Shown piece by piece: positions 34,842-42,974 of a stretch of 64,000 nt of DNA (its first letter is position 1; each line of letters begins with the position of its first letter). The DNA lies in contig NZ_JAFHKM010000002.1 of assembly GCF_016937515.1 (NCBI RefSeq), positions 5,141,001 to 5,205,000 on the forward strand. Direction: 5' to 3'. This DNA is from Cohnella algarum. Lineage in GTDB: Bacteria; Bacillota; Bacilli; Paenibacillales; Paenibacillaceae. The translations under genes were made by a program, and so were the position numbers. The notes beneath the pieces are model-generated. The model made no database searches, was not told the DNA's origin, and worked only from the letters and a program-made list of their open reading frames with translations.

Positions 34842-35791
34842 TTGGGCCTCCCCCCCTCCGATTCGTAGAACACCCAGTAGCGGGAAGCGAAGAAATTGAT
34901 CATCGTCAGCAGGGCGACGATCGTAAGCAGGATCCAGGCCAGCGCCGACGCGTAGCCCATCTGGTAATGCTTGAACGCCTTCTCGTACAGAAACAGCGCG
35001 TACATATAGGTGGAGTTGACAGGACCGCCCTTCGTAATGATGAACGCCGAGGTGAACGTCTGGAAGGAGCCGATTACGCCCAGGATAAGGTTGAAAAACA
35101 TGACGGGCGACAGCATCGGAAGGGTGATGTTCCAAAATTTGCGGAGCTTGCCCGCCCCGTCGACGGAGGCCGATTCGTACAATTCCTGCGGAATTTGCTT
35201 GAGTCCGGCCAGAAAAATGACCATCGTGGAGCCGAATTGCCACGTATTGAGCAGAATGAGCGTTCCGAGCGAGGTGCTCGGATTCGAGATCCAGCCGATC
35301 CCCTCGATGCCGAACCAGGCCAGCACCTGGTTGATGTACCCGTCCAGGCCGAACATATTGCGCCAAAGCGCCGCGACCGCGATGCTTCCGCCGATGAGCG
35401 ACGGGAAATAAATCGCCGTGCGGTACGCGTTCATTCCCCGCAGGCTTTTGCTCAGCGCCATCGCGACCAGCAGCGAAAAGATCAGCTTCAGCGGAACGGA
35501 AAACAGCACGAACAGAAACGTCACGCTCAGCGATTTCGTAAACGTCGAGTCGTCGGTGAGGATGCTGCGGTAATTGTCCAATCCGGTCCAAACCGGATCC
35601 TCGAGCAGCGAGTATTCCGTGAACGACAGGTAAAACGACTGCGCGATCGGCCATAGCGTAAGCAAAAGAAAGCCGATCAGCCAGGGCGAGATGAAAATGT
35701 AGCCTGCCGCGTTCGTCTCCCTGCTCCGCTGCTTGCGCCGAAGTCCCCCCGTCCGCATGTCCCCGCGTATCGCATCCGTTCGATTGGCCAT
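34838..35791 (-). CDS. Carbohydrate ABC permease, MalF type
   Basis: The 317-residue membrane protein has a cytoplasmic N-terminus, six helices and the EAA motif YESASVDGAGKLRKFWNITLP. It is the first gene of the operon permease-permease-binding protein-uxuA. The upstream region holds two cre-like boxes, so catabolite repression is likely. ATG 35791 follows a GGAGGAG site. It pairs with the MalG-type subunit. Confidence 0.94.
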   Translation of the reverse strand: MANRTDAIRGDMRTGGLRRKQRSRETNAAGYIFISPWLIGFLLLTLWPIAQSFYLSFTEYSLLEDPVWTGLDNYRSILTDDSTFTKSLSVTFLFVLFSVPLKLIFSLLVAMALSKSLRGMNAYRTAIYFPSLIGGSIAVAALWRNMFGLDGYINQVLAWFGIEGIGWISNPSTSLGTLILLNTWQFGSTMVIFLAGLKQIPQELYESASVDGAGKLRKFWNITLPMLSPVMFFNLILGVIGSFQTFTSAFIITKGGPVNSTYMYALFLYEKAFKHYQMGYASALAWILLTIVALLTMINFFASRYWVFYESEGGRPK

Positions 35792-35852
35792 GCATTCGCT
35801 CCTCCTTCCTTGCGGCCCGCAACCTGGCGATTGCGGTGTAAACTCACTTTAA

Positions 35853-35920
35853 CGAAAGCGATTTCATAAATGAAGGAGACGAATTTACGAAATTGTTTGA
35901 TTTTTTTGGAGCGCTTTCAT
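35853..35920. promoter_or_regulatory. Two cre-like boxes between the ABC-uxuA operon and the RraA-family gene
   Basis: CGAAAGCGATTTCA (35853-35866, two mismatches to the fixed cre positions on the minus strand) and a second box at 35905-35920 with core GGAGCGCTTTCAT, one mismatch. They lie in the 297-base divergent spacer and could serve both directions. Confidence 0.55.
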
Positions 35921-36088
35921 CGGGCGTCCGCGAACGGTTTCGAGACCGCATCCGAGGTGGGATTATTTATAGCAGGACGAAAATATAGCGAAAAATCGTC
36001 TCATCGACAAAACGCGATTTCTCCCTAACAATAGGGGTAAGCAACCGGCTGCAGGCTCCAGTTACCAATCCGGAAATGAGGTGCGAAC

Positions 36089-36994
36089 ATGAAATTCGAT
36101 CATGCCGAAGATATTGTGCAATTGACGCCTCTGTGGACGGGCGAGAGGTTTCCGAACGGAAGGCCGAAAGTGCCGGACGACATCCTGAGACGAATTCGCA
36201 AAATTACGCTTGAAGAAGCTTGGGGCCCTTTATGGCACCGGGGCTATGCGTTCCAATTCGAAGGCGATTTCAAAATCGTCCACCCCGATCGAATCATGGT
36301 CGGCCGGGCCGTTACCGCCGTCATGGTTCCCAAACGTCCCGATCTGCACGAAACGCTGCTGAAGTACGGACACGAGCAGGAGGGCCGCCGGGGCTTTTTC
36401 AATCAATGGGTCATCGATTCCTTGACGGAAGACGATGTCGTCGTCGTTGACATGTTCGACAAAATTCATATGGGCACCTATGTCGGCGGCAACCTGTCCA
36501 CGGCGATTTCGACGCGCACCAAGCGCGGGGGAGCCGTCATCTGGGGAGGCATCCGGGACAACCAGCAGGTCGTCTCCATTCCCGACATCAACATTTATTA
36601 CCGGGGCAGCGATCCGACGGCGATCGGCGACGTGACGATGGTCGGCATGAACGTTCCGACCCGCATCGGCAAAGCGATCTGCCTGCCGGGCGACGTCGTG
36701 CTCGGCACGCCCGCGGGCGTCATCTTTATTCCGCCGCATCTCGCGGAGCTGACGGTCGTCCAGGCGGAAAAGTCGCAGGTAAGAGACGTCTTCGGCTTCG
36801 TCCGGCTGAAGGAAGGCGTCTACTCGACCGCCCAGATCGACGCTTCGTGGACGACGGCCATCTGGAACGACTTCGTCGAGTGGTTCCGGACCGACGAAGC
36901 GGCGGCGGACTACCGCCACTTGACGTGGGACGCGGAGCTCGAAGACGCCCGCAAGCAGGAAAGGGACGGGCCGCAAAGCGACGTTCGCCTGTAG
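36089..36994 (+). CDS. RraA-family protein (possible 2-keto-acid aldolase)
   Basis: The 301-residue protein has the RraA/HMG-aldolase core: VGRAVTAVMVP, VVVVDMFDKIHMGTYVGGNLST, and the catalytic Gly-Arg-Asp block GGAVIWGGIRDNQQV. It is longer than the ~160-residue E. coli RraA by N- and C-terminal extensions, as in metabolic RraA-like proteins of sugar-acid loci. These include aldolases that cleave 4-hydroxy-2-keto acids with Mg2+. It is divergent from the ABC-uxuA operon. An aldolase role here is inference. Confidence 0.85.
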   Translation: MKFDHAEDIVQLTPLWTGERFPNGRPKVPDDILRRIRKITLEEAWGPLWHRGYAFQFEGDFKIVHPDRIMVGRAVTAVMVPKRPDLHETLLKYGHEQEGRRGFFNQWVIDSLTEDDVVVVDMFDKIHMGTYVGGNLSTAISTRTKRGGAVIWGGIRDNQQVVSIPDINIYYRGSDPTAIGDVTMVGMNVPTRIGKAICLPGDVVLGTPAGVIFIPPHLAELTVVQAEKSQVRDVFGFVRLKEGVYSTAQIDASWTTAIWNDFVEWFRTDEAAADYRHLTWDAELEDARKQERDGPQSDVRL

Positions 36995-37032
36995 CCGCTT
37001 CTCCCCCGCCTTTTGCGATCAGATCATTAAAA

Positions 37033-37077
37033 GGACTTCGGCGCCCGCCTTGGGCAAAAGCCGAAGTCCCTGCTTTT
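37033..37077. terminator. Shared terminator of RraA-family and AraC genes
   Basis: GGACTTCGGC and GCCGAAGTCC pair perfectly over ten bases. T-rich tracts follow on both strands and the hairpin lies between convergent genes. Confidence 0.8.
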
Positions 37078-37096
37078 ATGCCCGCTTTCCGGCCGT

Positions 37097-38266
37097 CTAC
37101 TTTGCCGCGGATTCCCGGTACTCGCTGGGGGAAACGCCGACCTTCTTTTTGAAAATTTGGCTGAAGTACCGCGAGTCGTGATAGCCCACCTTCTCCGCCA
37201 CCTCGTAATTTTTGTAATGCGTGGACGCCAGCATCTCCTTCGCCTTTCCGATCCGGATGTCGGTCAAATGCTCGATAAACGTTTTGCCCGTATTCGCCTT
37301 GAACAGCAGGCTCAAATAGGCCGGCGTCATGTACACCTTCCGGGCGATGCTCTGCAGGGAAGCGCTGCCGTACTCCGATTCCATATAATGCAGCGATTTC
37401 TTGATGATGCTGCGGTGGCTTTCCTTCTGGTTCGGGAGCGTAAATTCCCACAGTCCCTGCAGAAATTGACTTACGTACCGCTTCATTTCGTCCAGCGTTT
37501 CCAGGCGGATGACGGACAAAATGTCCGAAGAGTGATAAGCGCTTGCATCCTTTTCGTCGGCCAGCATCCGTTTCTCGATCCCGAGCAGCAGCCGGATCGT
37601 CCATTCGTACAAGCTTTCGATATCCAGATAACGGTTCTGCAGCACGCTCTCGTAGCAATGCTCCACCGCTTCCTCGATTTCCTCGTGGGACACCGCCGCT
37701 TTCAACGTATCGTACAGCGTTTTCTCCACGATCTCCGGATCGCTGCGGACCGGCTCGAACGGCCGGAGGTTGTTGGCGTACAGCACTTGGCCGGTCCCTT
37801 TGTAAAATTTGTAGCGAAGGGCCGTCGAAGCCTGCCCGTACGATTGATGCACGTCCCCGAGCTGGCCGCAGGGCCGGCCGACGCCGATATTGACCGAGCA
37901 ACCGAAACGGTCGGAGAGCTTTCGCTGCAGCTTTTCCAGCATCTCCGACTTCGTCCAGGAGAACAGCAGCGCGACCCGGTCCTCATCGTCGACGAACGCG
38001 ACGCTCCCGGCGCACGCTTCCTGCTGTACGGCATCTCTCGCCGCTTCGGCCCGCGGCCTTGCGCCCGTTCCCTCTTCCCGCTTCGCGACGGGCTCCACCA
38101 GCGCGACGGCCGGGAACGTGAAATAGGGGTTTACGGACAGGCGGGACATCTTCTCCTGAAGGTCCGCCTTCGGCCTCAGCCGGCCCGACACGAGCTCGCG
38201 CAAAAACCGTTCCCTCACCCAGGTCATCGCCAAATCGTCGTTGTACAACATGAATTCACTCCGCAT
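37097..38266 (-). CDS. AraC-family regulator lacking a receiver domain
   Basis: The 389-residue protein has a C-terminal AraC double HTH (about 290-385, with VYMTPAYLSLLFKANTGKT and VAEKVGYHDSRYFSQIFKK). Its N-terminal region starts with WVRERFLRELVSGRL, the segment that normally follows the receiver of YesN proteins, and contains the degenerate GGDEF-like middle domain (GCSVNIGVGRP). It reads as a YesN without its phosphoryl-accepting domain. The ATG at 38266 follows AAAGGGG by eight bases. It lies 41 bases after the GntR gene in one operon and probably controls the sugar-acid genes. Confidence 0.87.
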   Translation of the reverse strand: MRSEFMLYNDDLAMTWVRERFLRELVSGRLRPKADLQEKMSRLSVNPYFTFPAVALVEPVAKREEGTGARPRAEAARDAVQQEACAGSVAFVDDEDRVALLFSWTKSEMLEKLQRKLSDRFGCSVNIGVGRPCGQLGDVHQSYGQASTALRYKFYKGTGQVLYANNLRPFEPVRSDPEIVEKTLYDTLKAAVSHEEIEEAVEHCYESVLQNRYLDIESLYEWTIRLLLGIEKRMLADEKDASAYHSSDILSVIRLETLDEMKRYVSQFLQGLWEFTLPNQKESHRSIIKKSLHYMESEYGSASLQSIARKVYMTPAYLSLLFKANTGKTFIEHLTDIRIGKAKEMLASTHYKNYEVAEKVGYHDSRYFSQIFKKKVGVSPSEYRESAAK

Positions 38267-38307
38267 GCTCTTTTCCCCTTTGATAAGGCTTCGAACGAGC
38301 CGTGGCG

Positions 38308-38955
38308 TCAATCCAGATGAATGATCTTGTACGAGTGCATATGTTCGACAAATGCTTTTTCCGCCGTTTCCGGGTTTCCCGACTTCAAGGCGTCAATGAG
38401 CAGGCGATGCCAATCGGCCAGCCCGTCGGTCGTATAATAGCGGTTGGATATCGCCATGAACCGCATGATCTTCGTTCGCATATCGTTCCACAGCCCGAGT
38501 ATCGCCTGATTGTCGCAGCGCCGGTAAAAAAAGCCGTGAAACTCCATATCGAGCTCGAGGATTCGCAGCGTATCCCGCATTTTGTTGGCGTCGTCCATGC
38601 CGGAAACGGTCCGTTCCAAAAACGCGTAGTCGCCGTCCGTCATCCGCGGCATCGTCTCCCGCACCGCAAAGCCTTCGATAATTTCCCGCAAGACGAAAAG
38701 ATCCCGGATTTCCTTGGACGTAATATCCGAAACGACGGACCCCTTGTTCGGAACGCCGTTGATGAGCCCTTCCTGCTTCAGCCGTTCGAGCGCTTCGCGG
38801 ACGGGCGCCTGGCTGACCCGGAATTTGCGGGCGATGTCCAGCACGATAAGCCGGGTACCGGGCTGAAGCTCGCCCGCGAGAATCCCTTGCTTCAACCATA
38901 AATAAATGTGCTCGCTGATCGAGTGCATCGAGAGATTCGGTTCCTGTTCAGCCAT
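38308..38955 (-). CDS. GntR-family transcriptional regulator (FadR/FCD type)
   Basis: The 215-residue protein has an N-terminal winged HTH (LQPGTRLIVLDIARKFRVSQ, APVREALERLKQEGL) and a C-terminal FCD ligand domain. Metal/ligand residues appear in ELDMEFHGFFYRRC and ADWHRLLIDALKSG. FCD GntR proteins commonly sense organic or sugar acids. ATG 38955 is used because GGAG lies 11 bases upstream; the ATG at 38982 is in the operator palindrome and lacks a ribosome site. It likely represses this locus and itself. Confidence 0.92.
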   Translation of the reverse strand: MAEQEPNLSMHSISEHIYLWLKQGILAGELQPGTRLIVLDIARKFRVSQAPVREALERLKQEGLINGVPNKGSVVSDITSKEIRDLFVLREIIEGFAVRETMPRMTDGDYAFLERTVSGMDDANKMRDTLRILELDMEFHGFFYRRCDNQAILGLWNDMRTKIMRFMAISNRYYTTDGLADWHRLLIDALKSGNPETAEKAFVEHMHSYKIIHLD

Positions 38956-38981
38956 CGGTTCAACCGCTCCATTCCGAAGCA

Positions 38982-39005
38982 TTATCGATTATCGATAATC
39001 GATAA
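38982..39005. promoter_or_regulatory. 24-base perfect palindromic operator of the GntR gene
   Basis: The half-site TTATCGATTATC is followed directly by its exact complement. The palindrome lies 27 bases before the GntR start and has the AT-rich flank and central CGAT elements of FCD/GntR operators. I did not see a second copy elsewhere in the locus. Confidence 0.7.
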
Positions 39006-39281
39006 CGTGCCGCAAGATTTGTAACCGCTTTAAATTTAATCGTCACCTCGTTTCGCGTTGCGTCGTTACCTGCTTTTGATTTCATTATATGGAGCTCGGC
39101 CGGAATCGGCAACCGATTATTTTGCAAGAAAATGGCGAAACGGCGGTTTCCCGGCAAGCCTTTCCGTTGTCGACCCGCCCGAAGTTCGCCGTGCGCCTTC
39201 GCTTGCGATTTGCAACCCGAACGCGCGTCCCCCGTAAAAAAACGTGAAGAGATCGCGGCCTGCGGCCGCCGATCGCCGGAA
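39006..39281. other. Intergenic stretch without recognised genes
   Basis: This is the body of the 403-base divergent spacer between the GntR regulator and the AI-2E-family gene. Apart from the palindrome on its left and the promoter on its right I see no gene, repeat or hairpin in it. Confidence 0.5.
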
Positions 39282-39310
39282 TTGGTTTTGCGAAATGGCA
39301 GCGCTATAAT
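39282..39310 (+). promoter_or_regulatory. Likely promoter of AI-2E-family gene
   Basis: TTGGTT (39282-39287), a 17-base spacer and TATAAT (39305-39310). The -10 is perfect; the -35 is weak. Confidence 0.55.
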
Positions 39311-39358
39311 AGGAAACAAGGCTTGTTCGCAAATCGACAGGGGGCAAAGAAACTCGCA

Positions 39359-40507
39359 ATGGAAACGCAACGCGTCTGGTCGGAGAAGCTCCGATCGTTT
39401 TTGTTCAACAGCAAATTTGTCGGATTTCTGTTTGTTTTGCTGCTCGTCGGGTTGAACATTCTCGTTTTGAGCAAAATTTCCTATGTGTTCCACCCGATCG
39501 AAGTGCTGTTCAAAACCGTGGCTCTGCCGCTGCTGCTGACGACCGTCGTTTATTACCTGCTCAATCCGATCATCGACTATTTGGAAAAACGGAACGTCAA
39601 ACGAATTTATAGCATCTTGGCGTTATACCTGCTGATCGCCGGCATCATTACGCTCGCCGTCACGGCCGTCATCCCGCTTGTCCGCCAGCAAATCGCCAGT
39701 CTGGCGTCCAACTTCCCCCATTATTTCGAGCAATTCCGATTGCAGATCGAAGAGTGGCTGGGAAGCGACTTTTTCGAAGGCATCCAGGAAACGCTCAACT
39801 TCGATCCGGCCCAACTGACCGCCAACATTTCCGAGCGGGCCAGCTCCATTTTGAACAATACGTGGTCGAGCGTCGGCGGCATCGTCGGGACGATCACGGA
39901 AGTCGTTTTGTCGATCGTCACCGTGCCGTTCATTCTGTTTTATTTGCTGAAGGACCGCAAAAAATTGACCCCGTTCGCGCTCGGCTTTGTCCCGACGAAG
40001 CTGCGGGACCGGTTTTTGACCGTCATGCTCGAAATGAACCATCAAATCAGCTCGTACATCCGCGGACAGATCATCGTCAGCTTTTGCATCGGCTGTCTGC
40101 TGTACATCGGTTATCTGATTATCGGGCTCGATTATTCGCTTACGCTGGCCATCGTGGCGGCCTGCACGAGCATCGTGCCATACCTCGGGCCCGCGATCGC
40201 CATTACGCCGGCGCTCATCGTCGCGCTCGTCACCTCTCCGATCATGCTCGTCAAGATGATCGTCGTCTGGACGGTCGTGCAGCTCGTCGAGGGCAAGTTC
40301 ATTTCGCCGCAAATTATGGGCAAGACGCTTAACATCCATCCGATCACGATCATTTTCGTCATTTTGACGGCGGGCAATTTGTTTGGCGTTCTCGGCGTCA
40401 TTTTGGCGGTTCCCGGATACGCCGTGCTCAAAATCGTCGCCACCCATCTGTTTCGCTGGTTCAAAGCGCGCTCGGGGCTTTACGAGTCGGAAACCGCGAA
40501 CCGCTAG
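39359..40507 (+). CDS. AI-2E-family (PerM/YueF-type) membrane transporter
   Basis: The 382-residue protein has about eight membrane helices and the family blocks LLLTTVVYYLLNPIIDYLEK, PFILFYLLKDR and SIVPYLGPAIAI, and a C-terminal VGKF-like VEGKFISPQIMGKTLNIHPI. The family is named after the TqsA autoinducer-2 exporter, but many members are Na+/H+ antiporters or of unknown function. ATG 39359 lies 49 bases after the -10; the in-frame TTG at 39323 would leave almost no leader. It is monocistronic. Confidence 0.87.
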   Translation: METQRVWSEKLRSFLFNSKFVGFLFVLLLVGLNILVLSKISYVFHPIEVLFKTVALPLLLTTVVYYLLNPIIDYLEKRNVKRIYSILALYLLIAGIITLAVTAVIPLVRQQIASLASNFPHYFEQFRLQIEEWLGSDFFEGIQETLNFDPAQLTANISERASSILNNTWSSVGGIVGTITEVVLSIVTVPFILFYLLKDRKKLTPFALGFVPTKLRDRFLTVMLEMNHQISSYIRGQIIVSFCIGCLLYIGYLIIGLDYSLTLAIVAACTSIVPYLGPAIAITPALIVALVTSPIMLVKMIVVWTVVQLVEGKFISPQIMGKTLNIHPITIIFVILTAGNLFGVLGVILAVPGYAVLKIVATHLFRWFKARSGLYESETANR

Positions 40508-40535
40508 CGCCGAATCCGCCTCCCCTGCGCGTCCG

Positions 40536-40591
40536 AGGCCGGCATTTCCCTTTGCCCGAACGTTCCGTTCGCGGGGGATGCCGGCCTTTTT
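40536..40591 (+). terminator. Terminator after AI-2E-family gene
   Basis: AGGCCGGCAT pairs with ATGCCGGCCT and is followed by T5. A long loop contains a smaller GAACGTTC element. Confidence 0.8.
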
Positions 40592-40670
40592 GCCGCCTTG
40601 CGACCCATCTCCGCCGACCGGCCGCCAGTTCGTCGTTATCGGGCTTGAAGGGATGAATGGCGCTTCCCGC

Positions 40671-41786
40671 TCATGAGGGGATCGTCCCCGAGAAGGCGCC
40701 CGACTGCCGCATTTTCTCCAAATGCTTGATCGTCGGCGTAAGGTTGGCGAAAAAATACGCCTCGCGCAGTCTTCTCGAAGGAGCGCTGTTTCGCAAATAC
40801 GCCGAGCCTCCGCCATGCAGCATGTCCGCCTGAACGGCCCGAAGCGCCAAATACGCCGTCTTCAATCGAAGGCCGAGCAACTCCTGGACGACGTCTCCCG
40901 ATTCCGGACGTTCCGTCGATGCGAGCCGGTACGTTTGCTCCCTCAGCTCCCGCAGCTCGTCTTCGAGCGTTTCCGGCTGCTCCCGGAGAAACCGGTTGCA
41001 GCCGCGCTGCTTGTCCCGAACCCGCTCCATCGAGCGGATCGAGGCGTCGATCACGCCCAGGCCCAGCGGTATTTGGTACAGGATGAAAAGCGGGCGAATC
41101 CGGGCGACGAAGGCGTCGGCCTCCTCCGCGACGATCCAGCTTCGCGGCGCGAGCACGCCGGAAAATTCGCACGCAAAGGTGGCGCTCCCGTTCAAGCCGA
41201 GATAGCCGATTCTCTCCGTGCGCTTCAGCCCTTCGGCGGCGCAAGGGACGAAGGCCATCACGCGCCGGCTGTCCCCGAGCGACGCGACGACGCCGAACCA
41301 ATGATCGTCCGCCAAATTCGAAACCATAGGCAGCGTGCCGCTCAGCCTGTACCCTCCTTCGGCGACTTCCGCTTGCAAAATCAACTTGTCCATGCCGGCG
41401 TAGAACTTCATCGGATTGGACAGCCCGGTTCCGCCGAGCAGCTTTCCGTTTTCCAATTCCGGAAGCAGCCGCTGCCTTAAAAACTCGTTGCCGGACCCGC
41501 GCACGTACGTCAAGGCCGCCAAATGGCACCACAGGTTGAAGCCGGTCGTCATGCATATTTTGGAGGTTTCCTCAACCAGACGAACGCCGCGGGCGCGGAT
41601 TTCGCCCGGCGAAGCGTCCCGGGAATCCAGCAGACCGGCCGCCCCGAGCGACTTCAAATAATCGGCGGGATAAAACGACTCCGCGTCGATCCGTTTCACA
41701 TGCGGCGCCAAATGCTCCCGAATCAGCGCATCGACGACGTTTTTTCGCCTTTCGTCCGCCGAAACCGTCTTTTCCGACGCAGCCAA
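40671..41786 (-). CDS. Acyl-CoA-dehydrogenase-like flavoprotein
   Basis: The 371-residue protein has the ACAD layout: an N-terminal helical domain, a middle beta domain (GGTGLSNPMKFY, GYRLSGTLPMVSNLADDHW), and a C-terminal helical bundle (MLHGGGSAYLRNSAPSRRLREA). The expected catalytic Glu of fatty acyl-CoA dehydrogenases is not obvious. Members beside sulfonate-type ABC transporters include SfnB/DszC-like flavin monooxygenases, which fits better here (inference). The start is TTG at 41786 with AAGGAGG seven bases upstream. It follows the DUF4242 gene by 29 bases in one operon. Confidence 0.82.
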   Translation of the reverse strand: MAASEKTVSADERRKNVVDALIREHLAPHVKRIDAESFYPADYLKSLGAAGLLDSRDASPGEIRARGVRLVEETSKICMTTGFNLWCHLAALTYVRGSGNEFLRQRLLPELENGKLLGGTGLSNPMKFYAGMDKLILQAEVAEGGYRLSGTLPMVSNLADDHWFGVVASLGDSRRVMAFVPCAAEGLKRTERIGYLGLNGSATFACEFSGVLAPRSWIVAEEADAFVARIRPLFILYQIPLGLGVIDASIRSMERVRDKQRGCNRFLREQPETLEDELRELREQTYRLASTERPESGDVVQELLGLRLKTAYLALRAVQADMLHGGGSAYLRNSAPSRRLREAYFFANLTPTIKHLEKMRQSGAFSGTIPS

Positions 41787-41815
41787 TGACGTTCCTCCTT
41801 TCGTCGCAACGTTTT

Positions 41816-42370
41816 TTAATCGACTCTCGACGGCTTCGATTGGAGCGCGGTGATGGCGTCGATCGGCGTTTGCACCGCGTTTCTCGCCCTGACGACCGCC
41901 GCCTCGTCCGGAGCCCGATAGAAGCAAAGACACTTGGACATGTCTTCGCATACGTACGTACGCGAGAACGTCACCTCGGGCACTTCGGCATAATGAACCG
42001 AATTCCGTTTTTTGCGCTCCAAATACTGCTCCATCGTCAAATCCTCCGGAATGTTCCATTCGACCAAATAATCGATCCCGTCCGGCTGCCGTTTGACCGC
42101 TTCCAGCTCGCTGCCGACCAGGCGCACCGGCTTCAGCAGCGCGACGGGGACGCCGGCCCGCTCAAAAACGGCTTCGACGGGTGCGCCCTCCCTGCCCTCG
42201 CCGGCTTCCAAAATCAAAAACGATCTGCCGAAGTCCCGGGCAACCTGCACCTCGACGATGCGGACGCCGGCCGCGCCCGCTTCCTGTTCCAGCCTCGCAA
42301 GCGAGGTTTTCAAGCTTTGCTCGTTTCTCTCGGAATCGCCGAACACGGATTCGATCAAATAAAGGGACAT
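41816..42370 (-). CDS. DUF4242-type (nickel-binding-like) protein
   Basis: The 184-residue protein appears to hold two ferredoxin-like repeats. The second (EVTFSRTYVCEDMSKCLCFY, RAPDEAAVVRARNA) matches DUF4242, typified by the Streptomyces nickel-binding protein SCO4226. The first half (MSLYLIESVFGDSERNEQ) is a weaker copy. No enzymatic role is known. ATG 42370 follows AAAGGAGAG. It is first in an operon with the acyl-CoA-dehydrogenase-like gene and divergent from the HxlR regulator, which likely controls it. Confidence 0.75.
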   Translation of the reverse strand: MSLYLIESVFGDSERNEQSLKTSLARLEQEAGAAGVRIVEVQVARDFGRSFLILEAGEGREGAPVEAVFERAGVPVALLKPVRLVGSELEAVKRQPDGIDYLVEWNIPEDLTMEQYLERKKRNSVHYAEVPEVTFSRTYVCEDMSKCLCFYRAPDEAAVVRARNAVQTPIDAITALQSKPSRVD

Positions 42371-42424
42371 AGGGATTCTCTCCTTTTGAAAAAATGAATG
42401 GCAATCGAACAAAGAAAGGCGAAA

Positions 42425-42453
42425 TCGACAACGCCGCTTAATGCGACTATAAT
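42425..42453 (+). promoter_or_regulatory. Promoter of the HxlR gene
   Basis: TCGACA (42425-42430), a 17-base spacer and TATAAT (42448-42453). The AT-rich ACTTAGTATAAAAAGTTAAC just downstream is a candidate HxlR site. Confidence 0.6.
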
Positions 42454-42512
42454 TTACTTAGTATAAAAAGTTAACTCTGTATCCCTGCGAAACAAGCCCA
42501 TTGGAGGTCCGC

Positions 42513-42974
42513 ATGAAAGAAAGATACGATCTGCCCTGCAATATCGCCCAATCGCTGAACGTCATCGGAGACCGCTGGACGCTGCTCATCATTCATGAAA
42601 TTTTGGTCGGCCGCTCGACCTTCAACGAAATCAAGAAAGCGCTGGACGGCCTCTCGTCCAAGCTGCTGTCCGACCGGCTTAAATATTTGGAGGAACAGGG
42701 GCTCGTCGAATCCGCCCTCTATTCCGACCACCCGCCTCGTTACCGGTACAGCCTGACCCCGAGCGGCAAAGATCTGGACGACGTTTTTTACGCCCTGATC
42801 GTCTGGGGAAAACGGCATTTGCAAAAATGTTATAAAAAGCTGACTCACCGCTCCTGCGGCCACGAGGTTCGGGTATCGTACCGGTGCGACCACTGCGGGC
42901 GGGAAGTCGAAAAGGCGGATTTGGCCGTCGTAAATTTGGCACCCGGGGAACGCGGTCCGGCGGCCGACGCTTAA
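42513..42974 (+). CDS. HxlR-family regulator with C-terminal cysteine motif
   Basis: The 153-residue winged-HTH protein has the HxlR core CNIAQSLNVIGDRWTLLIIH, STFNEIKKALDGLSSKLLSD, and LVESALYSDHPPRYRYSLT. A C-terminal extension carries RSCGHEV and YRCDHCGREV, three to four Cys that could bind zinc or sense redox or metal. The N-terminal Cys is the usual HxlR electrophile sensor. ATG 42513 has GGAGG six bases upstream. It is divergent from the DUF4242/flavoprotein operon and overlaps the ABC permease stop by four bases tail to tail. Confidence 0.88.
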   Translation: MKERYDLPCNIAQSLNVIGDRWTLLIIHEILVGRSTFNEIKKALDGLSSKLLSDRLKYLEEQGLVESALYSDHPPRYRYSLTPSGKDLDDVFYALIVWGKRHLQKCYKKLTHRSCGHEVRVSYRCDHCGREVEKADLAVVNLAPGERGPAADA

